Assembly (NCBI GenBank): GCA_030591625.1
Contig: JAUVAR010000140.1
Coordinates: forward strand, 1-6,966
Length of the DNA: 6,966 bases
Direction of reading: 5' to 3'
Origin: Candidatus Zixiibacteriota bacterium
Lineage (GTDB): Bacteria > Zixibacteria > MSB-5A5 > GN15 > FEB-12
The notes beneath the pieces are model-generated. The model ran no database searches, was not told the DNA's origin, and was given only the letters and a program-made list of their open reading frames with translations. This document shows positions 1 through 5,597 of the stretch, one piece after another. The translations under genes and the position numbers were made by a program. The first letter of the stretch is position 1. Each line of letters opens with the position of its first letter.

Positions 1-554
1 CCAAAGTCGGATTTGAGTTGATCGGCAACCGTGAACGCCTGAATTGCGTTACCCGTAGCCAGCGCACAAATCGAACCGGCGCCGGCAAATACAACCGCCA
101 TCCATTTCCATCCGAGCGCATGCTCGATATAGTACATCGGTCCACCAGAGGCGGTACCATCCGGGTTGATCTTACGGTATTTCATTGCGAGAGTACATTC
201 TGCATATTTGAGCGAGGTTCCCAAAATTCCGGTAACCCACATCCAGAAAAGAGCACCCGGTCCACCCCAATGGATCGCAATCGCCACACCTGCTATATTA
301 CCGATCCCGATTGTAGCCGAAAGAGCTGCCGAGAGAGCCTGAAAATGGGAGACATCACCCTGGTGCGAGGGATCATCAAACTTTCCACGAGTAATGTCGA
401 TTGAATGTTTGAGCTGTCTGAGCTGGATCCATCCGAGACGAAACGATATAAAAACGCCTGTCCCTAAAAGGAGTACGATCATCAACGGGAAATCTTCCGG
501 CCATGACCAAAGGTAGTGATTTATTGTTTCAACAATATTGGATATAAATTCCAC
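1..554 (-). CDS. Sodium:alanine/glycine symporter (AGCS family), N-terminal part
   Basis: This is the first 184 codons of a secondary carrier that imports alanine or glycine with Na+ (or H+) across the inner membrane; the rest lies beyond the left edge. Family members usually have about 450-550 residues, so roughly 60% is missing. Visible parts: a first membrane helix region (about residues 22-38) followed by the family-typical FRLGWIQLRQLKH stretch; an SATIGIGNIAGVA segment (79-91) that matches the conserved substrate/ion-binding helix; and GGPGALFWMW (97-106), the core of the AGCS signature. The segment SGGPMYYIEHALG (136-148) is also typical. The start is GTG at 554: the in-frame codon 564-566 is a TAG stop, no other start lies between, and GGGAG sits 5 nt upstream. 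The exact substrate (alanine, glycine or both) cannot be read from this fragment. It is transcribed divergently from the glycosyltransferase cassette and shows no functional tie to it. Confidence 0.95.
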   Translation of the reverse strand, partial: MEFISNIVETINHYLWSWPEDFPLMIVLLLGTGVFISFRLGWIQLRQLKHSIDITRGKFDDPSHQGDVSHFQALSAALSATIGIGNIAGVAIAIHWGGPGALFWMWVTGILGTSLKYAECTLAMKYRKINPDGTASGGPMYYIEHALGWKWMAVVFAGAGSICALATGNAIQAFTVADQLKSDF

Positions 555-581
555 AGCTTCTCCCTATCGAGTCGGTTAGAT

Positions 582-587
582 ATTATA
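582..587 (-). promoter_or_regulatory. Candidate -10 element for the AGCS symporter gene
   Basis: On the minus strand these bases read TATAAT, a perfect sigma-70-type -10 hexamer. It would place the transcript start near 575, giving a short leader of about 20 nt before the GTG at 554. No good -35 lies at 16-18 nt spacing; the nearest similar hexamer, TTGACC, is 26 nt upstream, which is too far. An extended or activator-dependent promoter is possible. The call rests on the hexamer and its position only. Confidence 0.35.
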
Positions 588-687
588 TTCCTGTGTGGCG
601 CCCGAAGGCATTGGGTCAAATTACTGCCTGAGCGTCCCTACTGCAAGTGAAAACCCAAAGCCTGATCTGACTGCCCCGAGATTGGCG

Positions 688-730
688 AACAACCAAGATT
701 GTTGACATTAGCCTCAGCCGGTGCTAAATA
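688..730 (+). promoter_or_regulatory. Candidate promoter for the glycosyltransferase cassette
   Basis: TTGACA at 702-707 is a perfect -35 hexamer. With a 17-nt spacer, the -10 position (725-730) reads TAAATA, which matches TATAAT at only 3 of 6 bases. A short inverted repeat, AACAA (688-692) and TTGTT (699-703), overlaps the -35 and could be a repressor site or chance. If this promoter is used, transcription would begin near 737, downstream of the GTG at 721 and the ATGs at 730 and 736. Translation would then have to start at ATG 769 or 775. Confidence 0.3.
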
Positions 731-2238
731 TGGTAATGACGCATAGCTCTGTTTTACAAAGTTCCGATATGCCAATGACCTCAAAAAATCGAAATATCAT
801 TCTGCTGTTCGCCGGTACAATCATAGCCAGAATTATATTCTTCATCCTCACAGGCTTTACCGCCGATGATGCGTTCATAACTTTTCGGTATGCCTCAAAT
901 ATTGTTAGCGGGCTTGGCTTTGTTTACAATGCGGGTGAGGCGGTCCTCGGTACAACAACGCCACTCTTTACAATGCTAATGACAGTCCCGATCGCTCTGG
1001 GGATTTCTCCAGTCGCTGGCGCGCTCGCAATTTCGCTGATCGCATCCGGATTGACTGCAACAATTATATACAGGTTTGCGTTGCAACTCAGGTTGGGAAG
1101 TTTTGCACCTATTCCAGCAATTGCGTATATGCTTATGCCAAGATCGTTAGTTGCAGATAGTAGTGGCATGGAGACAGCGCTTTTCACTCTCTTTATAATA
1201 GCTGCTTTCTATTTACAATTTAGGCGACTCGACTACTACGCTATCGGCATGGCAACCCTTGCGACTCTGACACGCCCCGAAGGTGGCCTGCTTCTGATAA
1301 TTCTCCTCGTAGTAAACACATTTGAGAATCGTTCAAGAATTCTCTCTTATCTAATTGGTCCAGCTATACTATTAGGTTCATGGATTTTGTTTGCAACCTG
1401 GTATTTTGGTTCACCAATACCAAATTCAATTCCGGCCAAAATTGCTCTCTACTCTCAGTTTGGCATAGAACCGTTTCCAAAAAATCTTATTCTTGCCCTC
1501 GGATGGCACAATCCGCTTGGACCAATTCTAACACTCGCTTCAATTCCAGGATTTCTCTGGCTCCGAAAAACTCAAAACTTCGGTCGCACTCAACTTATCT
1601 GGCTGATTGGTATGTTCCTGTTTTTCGGATTGAGCAAAACTGTTTTGTTTTTCTGGTATATCCCGCCCACTTATCCGATCTATCTCCTGCTCGCTTCTTC
1701 CTCAATTGTATGGCTGCATGATCTTTGCAAACAACGAGGCTGGAAACCCGAAATGATATCAAGAGCAAAGAGTGCAACAATTGTTGGACTGTTCGTTGCG
1801 ATAGTTCTCATAGGGGCCAACATCCCCAAGGTTTCTGCGTTCAAACAATTCGCCGAAGGAATGAGAGATATACATTATCAGGCAGGTATCTACCTTTCAG
1901 TGCATGCGGATAAAGATGATATCGTGACGGCGGAAGATATCGGATATCTCGGGTTTTATTCTGAGCGACATATTGTTGATCGTGATGGTCTTGTCTCGCC
2001 TGAGGTTATTCCGTATAATCGTGAAGGACGTTATCTCGACTTGATTTTAGATATTGACGCCGATTGGGTTTGTGCTTTTGTAAAAAGTCCAATTTCTACT
2101 TTTGTTGATGCACCTGAATTCAACAAGAGATACAAAACAGTTCACACATATTACCCGGGTACAGCGGCAGAATTGAGAATTTACAATAGACAAACTGCAC
2201 AGACAAATAATAGTGCTCCCAAAGAAAGCAAAAAATGA
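721..2238 (+). CDS. GT-C fold membrane glycosyltransferase (first of pair)
   Basis: This is a polytopic membrane protein of up to 505 residues, of the GT-C superfamily (GT39/ArnT/arabinosyltransferase-like). Such enzymes transfer a sugar from a polyprenyl-phosphate donor to a glycan, lipid or protein on the outer face of the inner membrane. Numbering from GTG 721: the first helix is about 26-44, followed by TADDAFITFRYA (47-58). The acidic pair D49-D50 in the first external loop is the usual catalytic/metal site. Then come GFVYNAGE and TTTPL (to 82), SSGMETALF (147-155) and LTRPEGG (183-189), all typical of this group. About ten hydrophobic segments are followed by a soluble C-terminal part containing AEDIGYLGF and IVDRDGLVSPE, a region usually periplasmic in relatives. 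The in-frame stop at 709-711 limits the start to GTG 721 or ATG 730, 736, 769 or 775; none has a strong ribosome site, and 769/775 fit family architecture better. The sugar and acceptor are unknown. The stop codon overlaps the next gene. Confidence 0.88.
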   Translation: MLNMVMTHSSVLQSSDMPMTSKNRNIILLFAGTIIARIIFFILTGFTADDAFITFRYASNIVSGLGFVYNAGEAVLGTTTPLFTMLMTVPIALGISPVAGALAISLIASGLTATIIYRFALQLRLGSFAPIPAIAYMLMPRSLVADSSGMETALFTLFIIAAFYLQFRRLDYYAIGMATLATLTRPEGGLLLIILLVVNTFENRSRILSYLIGPAILLGSWILFATWYFGSPIPNSIPAKIALYSQFGIEPFPKNLILALGWHNPLGPILTLASIPGFLWLRKTQNFGRTQLIWLIGMFLFFGLSKTVLFFWYIPPTYPIYLLLASSSIVWLHDLCKQRGWKPEMISRAKSATIVGLFVAIVLIGANIPKVSAFKQFAEGMRDIHYQAGIYLSVHADKDDIVTAEDIGYLGFYSERHIVDRDGLVSPEVIPYNREGRYLDLILDIDADWVCAFVKSPISTFVDAPEFNKRYKTVHTYYPGTAAELRIYNRQTAQTNNSAPKESKK

Positions 2239-3743
2239 ATAAGATAAGAATCTCATTCGGCGCAATATTAATTGCCTCGGCGCTCTTTGCTCTCTTTAGG
2301 TTTGAACAACTTCAATCGATATTTTTTGTTCTTAGCCCGGATGGTTCAGTCACTCCTTATATGTGGCTATTACTACGAATGATGGTCCTGTCTTTCAGCG
2401 TAGTCGGAGCGTTGCTTCTCTTTTGGGAGCCTCTGTTCAAACTATTGGAACAATTGGACATAATATTAAATCGTCAAACTCTGACACAGTTTCTCCTGGT
2501 CATGATTGGAAGCGGTTTTCTTCTTAGATTATTATCGCTCGTACTATTACCTCTCTCACTATGGGGTGATTATGGTTGCTACGATGACCTCGCTCGTCAA
2601 TGGTTTGAAAAGGGTGACTACTATAACGGCGAACTTTTGACAGCCTACTGGCCGCCTGGGTATCCTTATTTTCTTTCTCGTCTATATCTAATCTTTGGAG
2701 ATAGTCCTACAGTTGGAGCGATAGCTAATCTTTTCCTCGGAATGATGATACCATTGCTGACTTATTTCATCGTACGAAAAATCTGGACCGAATCTATTGC
2801 GCGCTGGACAATGCTTATTATTGTTCTATTCCCAAGTCAGGTCTTCTTCACAAACCTGCTTGCATCCGAAATGATTTTCATGCCGTTGTTGCTCGGTATG
2901 ATTTTAATCGTTGTTACGTTTAACGAAAATATCAAACAACATCATCTTTATCTGTTTGCAGCAGGAATTCTTTTAGGTCTTGCAACTCTTACTCGTTCGA
3001 TTGGAAAGTTTTATATTTTTCTACCTTCACTCTCGGTGTTGCTCTGTTCAAAAAAATATTTACGTTCAGGAATTCTTTTATTACTTCTGACAATAGGTTT
3101 CTCGCTACCGGTTGTTCCCTGGATGATTCGTAATATTGATGCGGTTGGAGAAGCGACTATCAATACAAATTCCGGAGTAAATCTCTACATGGGTAATCAG
3201 CCATCCTCCGGCATGGGCTACAACGCTCCCGTCGGTTCTGAATTTGATGTCAACGATCCTGCCCTTGAAGTCTGGATAGATTCGGTGACATGGGCAAGAG
3301 GTATCGACTATATAGTTGCCGAACCGATGGCATTTGTAAAGCGTGGCATTTTGAAACTCGGATTCTTCTATGCCACCGATGTTGACGCCTTTGAAGTTGG
3401 CATAAAGAAAGCGGCCGATGCTGACCAGTTCAATTATTTTCTCCCTCTCGCATTTATTGCTCAATCGTATTGGTTTATTATCTGTCTGCTTGCCCTGCTC
3501 GGATTTCTATTTCATTTTGTAAGAGATGCCCAATTCCGCAATTCTGGCGGATGGCTGCTTCTTCTCACAATTATATACTGGAGTTCTATTCATTTTGTCT
3601 TCTACGGCAACGGAAGATACCATTTTCCGATTGTACCTATGCTCTCAGCGTTTGCGGCATTATTCATTGTGGGACGGCTCAAATGCCAGCGTGAATGCGC
3701 AATTGGGAAAGACAAATCTATTTCTGGACAACGCGACCAATAA
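2235..3743 (+). CDS. GT-C fold glycosyltransferase, PMT_2/GT39-like (second of pair)
   Basis: This 502-residue integral membrane protein has the layout of dolichyl/polyprenyl-phosphate-sugar transferases (PMT_2/GT39-like). After two N-terminal hydrophobic segments (about 8-24 and 43-63) and a third at 86-107 comes SLWGDYGCYDDLARQW (108-123). D112 is the likely catalytic acid of the first external loop, with D117/D118 nearby. WPPGYP (139-144), ASEM (210-213), LATLTRSIG (249-257), VVPWMIRN (293-300) and NTNSGVNLYMGNQPS (311-325) follow in the usual family order. Near the C-terminus, YGNGRYHFPIVPM resembles the conserved R-hydrophobic-P segment of GT39 enzymes. The ATG overlaps the stop of the preceding GT-C gene as ATGA. 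Only a weak purine stretch (AAAGAAAG) precedes it, so translation is probably coupled to the upstream gene. The two neighbours differ in their loop motifs, so they look like distinct enzymes and not a recent duplication. Donor and acceptor cannot be told from sequence. Confidence 0.9.
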   Translation: MNKIRISFGAILIASALFALFRFEQLQSIFFVLSPDGSVTPYMWLLLRMMVLSFSVVGALLLFWEPLFKLLEQLDIILNRQTLTQFLLVMIGSGFLLRLLSLVLLPLSLWGDYGCYDDLARQWFEKGDYYNGELLTAYWPPGYPYFLSRLYLIFGDSPTVGAIANLFLGMMIPLLTYFIVRKIWTESIARWTMLIIVLFPSQVFFTNLLASEMIFMPLLLGMILIVVTFNENIKQHHLYLFAAGILLGLATLTRSIGKFYIFLPSLSVLLCSKKYLRSGILLLLLTIGFSLPVVPWMIRNIDAVGEATINTNSGVNLYMGNQPSSGMGYNAPVGSEFDVNDPALEVWIDSVTWARGIDYIVAEPMAFVKRGILKLGFFYATDVDAFEVGIKKAADADQFNYFLPLAFIAQSYWFIICLLALLGFLFHFVRDAQFRNSGGWLLLLTIIYWSSIHFVFYGNGRYHFPIVPMLSAFAALFIVGRLKCQRECAIGKDKSISGQRDQ

Positions 3744-3771
3744 AGGTTACCCTTTTAAAGCAGTTATTCTA

Positions 3772-3789
3772 ATCGGTCTTTATACCGAT
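3772..3789 (+). other. Small inverted repeat between GT-C gene and epimerase gene
   Basis: ATCGGT and ACCGAT flank a 6-nt loop in the 87-nt gap between the second glycosyltransferase and the epimerase. There is no T-run after it, so it is a poor terminator candidate. TATACT (3800-3805) and GATAAT (3795-3800) just downstream each match the -10 consensus at 5 of 6 bases, but no -35 sits at the right distance. The gap could hold a weak internal promoter or an attenuating stem, or simply be spacer within one operon. Confidence 0.25.
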
Positions 3790-3830
3790 ACTTTGATAAT
3801 ATACTAATTCTGTCGTCGAAAGAAAATATT

Positions 3831-4751
3831 ATGAAATATCTTGTTACTGGCGGAGCCGGATTTATCGGTTCAAATATAGTTGAAGCTCTCCTGAAAAAGG
3901 GAGATACGGTACGTGTCCTCGATAATTTCTCATCCGGGAAACTTGAGAATATTGCCGCTTTCCGAAATGATATTGATCTCATCAACGGTGATATTCGTGA
4001 CTACTGGACAACTGTTCGCGCGATGGAAGGTATCGACTATGTTTTGCATCAAGCAGCTCTTCCTTCGGTACCACGCTCGGTTGATAATCCTTTGACTTCG
4101 AATGTTGTCAATATCGATGGCACCTTGAATGTTCTTGAAGCAGCTCGTCACTCCAATGTGAAAAAGCTCGTAATGGCTTCATCGTCGTCAGTCTATGGTG
4201 AATCAGAAGAATTGCCCAAGCATGAGAAGATGGTACCATCGCCGCTTTCGCCGTATGCTATCACCAAATTGACCGATGAATATTATTGCCGTGTCTATTG
4301 GCAGTTATATAAATTACCAACTGTCTGTCTAAGATATTTTAATATCTTCGGCCCAAGACAAGACCCTCAGGGTGACTACGCGCCGGTTATTCCAAAATTT
4401 ATTACAGCTTTAGCCTCAGGTAAACAGCCGATCATTTTTGGCGACGGTGAACAATCTCGTGATTTCACCTTTGTTGACAACGCTGTGCAGGCAAATCTTC
4501 TTTCTGCAACCAATGATGACATTTGCGGTGAAGCGTACAACGTTGCCTGCAACGCACAGTTCACTCTCAATGATTTAGTTAGCAAACTTTGTAAGTTGAT
4601 GAACGTTGATATCAAGGCGAAACATGATCCCCCTCGCGTCGGCGATATTATGCATTCGTACGCCGCAATCGATAAGCTTGGAGCGTATGGGTACAAACCA
4701 ACGGTCGAGTTTGAGGAAGGTCTTGAAAAGACAATCGCTTTCTTTCGTTGA
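3831..4751 (+). CDS. UDP-sugar 4-epimerase, WbpP-like (probable UDP-GlcNAc/UDP-GalNAc C4-epimerase)
   Basis: This 306-residue cytosolic enzyme is an extended short-chain dehydrogenase/reductase. It would invert C4 of a UDP-hexose or UDP-N-acetylhexosamine using tightly bound NAD+. Visible features: the Rossmann motif TGGAGFIG (6-13); D31 at the end of strand 2, for NAD ribose; GD (53-54); HQAALPSVPRS (73-83); S117-S120 with the catalytic Ser/Thr position; and Y142-x3-K146 in SPYAITK. RYFNIFGPRQDPQG (168-181), GDGEQSRDF (204-212) and VDNAVQANL (215-223) are close to the WbpP-type group. In RVGDIMHSY (269-277), the residue aligned by eye with Y299 of E. coli GalE is S276. A small residue there is known to admit N-acetylated sugars, so I infer HexNAc activity. 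The ATG at 3831 is the first possible start matching the strand-1 MKYLVTGG beginning; its ribosome site is weak (GAAAGAAAA). Likely co-transcribed with the GT-C genes. Some relatives instead act on uronic acids or heptoses. Confidence 0.9.
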   Translation: MKYLVTGGAGFIGSNIVEALLKKGDTVRVLDNFSSGKLENIAAFRNDIDLINGDIRDYWTTVRAMEGIDYVLHQAALPSVPRSVDNPLTSNVVNIDGTLNVLEAARHSNVKKLVMASSSSVYGESEELPKHEKMVPSPLSPYAITKLTDEYYCRVYWQLYKLPTVCLRYFNIFGPRQDPQGDYAPVIPKFITALASGKQPIIFGDGEQSRDFTFVDNAVQANLLSATNDDICGEAYNVACNAQFTLNDLVSKLCKLMNVDIKAKHDPPRVGDIMHSYAAIDKLGAYGYKPTVEFEEGLEKTIAFFR

Positions 4752-4782
4752 TTGAAACATAAGAACTATAGTAAAGACTGGA

Positions 4783-4800
4783 CACCCACTTCCGTGGGTG
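4783..4800. terminator. Perfect 7-bp hairpin between convergent genes, terminator candidate
   Basis: CACCCAC and GTGGGTG form a perfect GC-rich stem around the tetraloop TTCC, 31 nt after the epimerase stop and 64 nt from the stop of the convergent DUF6125-like gene. The position suits a bidirectional terminator. Neither side has a clean T-run: the plus strand continues AGACGTATTC and the minus strand continues TCCAGTCTTT. It may therefore be a weak or Rho-aided terminator, an mRNA 3'-end stabiliser, or one copy of a dispersed hairpin. Confidence 0.5.
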
Positions 4801-4864
4801 AGACGTATTCATAATTCTATTTAATTTTCTGTTCGCTTCATAACAAAAGAAGATGATCGTTTCT

Positions 4865-5377
4865 TCAGATAGAAAATTTCCAGCCACAAAAGAAATCGTT
4901 GCCTGCCTCTTTGTCCGGCGGACAACAGATAACATCGGTCTTGATACGTTTATCGATAGTCCTGGCAAACCCTGTATATTCTACAATCCCGACCGATTTA
5001 CATGGGAAGAGTTCTAATCCTTTGCGATGACGTGCCGACTGCACCCGACAATCAACCATGTAAAATTCAAATGAATTTTCCGTTTCGTTTCTAATCTCCT
5101 GCTTATTCAAAACAGCATAAAGCCTGAATCCGAGTGCTCGCTTGAGACCTTCCAGCCCGGAATCTTCCAAGATACTATGGCGCTTCATAATTCGTTTCGC
5201 CTCAAGGACAGTAAATTTTTCCCACGCCTTCGTATCTAACTCAATCGCCTTATCGATACCGTATTGTTGCTCAGCCGCCTGAAACCAAAGACCATCGTGG
5301 GCGAGCCAGTTTTTTGCAAAATCGTCTATTATCCCAAGTAATTGATCTTTGTCTAAATTTGAAAAATCCTGTAGCAT
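4865..5377 (-). CDS. DUF6125-like small Cys-rich protein, function unknown
   Basis: This 170-residue protein has no signal peptide or membrane segment, so it is probably cytosolic. I recognise it from memory as DUF6125-like; no function is established that I know of. The helical N-terminal half carries AKNWLAHDGLWF (21-32), a YGIDKAIELD repeat-like helix and LRLYAVLNKQE-type residues (R85-E94). The C-terminal half holds the Cys set: DCRVQ (C110), FPCKSVG (C126), CCPPD (C151, C152) and FCGW (C164), with H27 and H117 as other possible ligands. The late CCPPD...C arrangement recalls the C-terminal part of L-2-amino-thiazoline-4-carboxylate hydrolase-like proteins, which is only a resemblance. 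The set would suit metal or heme/FeS binding, which is inference. The start ATG (5375-5377) is well supported by AGAGAGGG 8 nt upstream. It stands alone, convergent with the epimerase and divergent from the protease. Confidence 0.82.
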   Translation of the reverse strand: MLQDFSNLDKDQLLGIIDDFAKNWLAHDGLWFQAAEQQYGIDKAIELDTKAWEKFTVLEAKRIMKRHSILEDSGLEGLKRALGFRLYAVLNKQEIRNETENSFEFYMVDCRVQSARHRKGLELFPCKSVGIVEYTGFARTIDKRIKTDVICCPPDKEAGNDFFCGWKFSI

Positions 5378-5476
5378 CTTATTGACCCTCTCTATTTTTT
5401 AATGCCAGCATAGACAGTTACCGTAGCCATTAACTCCAGCATCGCCGGTTGCAAATTTCAGATAAAATAGTATCTT

Positions 5477-5482
5477 TATAAT
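5477..5482 (+). promoter_or_regulatory. Candidate -10 element for the protease gene
   Basis: TATAAT matches the sigma-70-type -10 consensus at all six bases. It would give a leader of about 110 nt for the subtilase gene. No -35 hexamer is present at 16-18 nt spacing (the bases there read AATTTC), and AT-rich sequence throws up such hexamers by chance. Confidence 0.25.
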
Positions 5483-5588
5483 AAGTTGGAAAGCTATCCT
5501 GAATGGGCACTTAATCAAGCAGATAATTGATTATTTTGGACAATAAATTTATCCTCCGCAATTCAGGCTGGTTATACGTCTATCTGAT

Positions 5589-5592
5589 GGAG
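5589..5592 (+). promoter_or_regulatory. Ribosome binding site of the protease gene
   Basis: GGAG lies 5 nt before the ATG at 5598. It fixes the start directly in front of a Lys-Lys signal peptide, so start choice is secure. Confidence 0.75.
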
Positions 5593-5597
5593 ATAAA

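Larger units (their letters stand above)
5378..5597. other. Divergent intergenic region between DUF6125-like gene and protease
   Basis: This AT-rich 220-nt stretch contains no open reading frame of note. It must hold the promoters of both flanking genes. The clearest element is TATAAT at 5477-5482 on the plus strand, 115 nt before the protease ATG. A TTGCAA hexamer (5449-5454) lies 22 nt upstream of it, too far for a standard pair. The AGAGAGGG at 5386-5393 (minus strand) is the ribosome site of the DUF6125-like gene. I see no riboswitch or long inverted repeat. Confidence 0.4.

Noticed and set aside
18..404. Plus-strand open frame of 128 codons at the left edge
   Set aside because: It lies wholly within the AGCS symporter gene on the other strand, is Arg/Ser/Thr-rich with no family resemblance, and has no ribosome site. 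The minus-strand reading matches a known family.
582..633. TTGACC plus TATAAT as a full promoter for the AGCS gene
   Set aside because: The spacer is 26 nt, too long for sigma-70-type recognition; only the -10 is kept as a weak candidate.
3105..3464. Minus-strand open frame of 119 codons
   Set aside because: It is antisense to the second GT-C gene, whose conserved motifs cover the same bases; the antisense product shows no recognisable domain.
721..3743. The two GT-C genes as a recent tandem duplication
   Set aside because: They share fold and length, but their first-loop motifs (TADDAFITFRYA versus WGDYGCYDDLARQW) and later motifs differ, so they are distant members of one superfamily.
4648..4968. 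Minus-strand open frame of 106 codons crossing the epimerase end, the hairpin and the DUF6125-like gene end
   Set aside because: It spans two well-supported genes and the intergenic hairpin, and its product is Arg/Ser-rich with no family resemblance.
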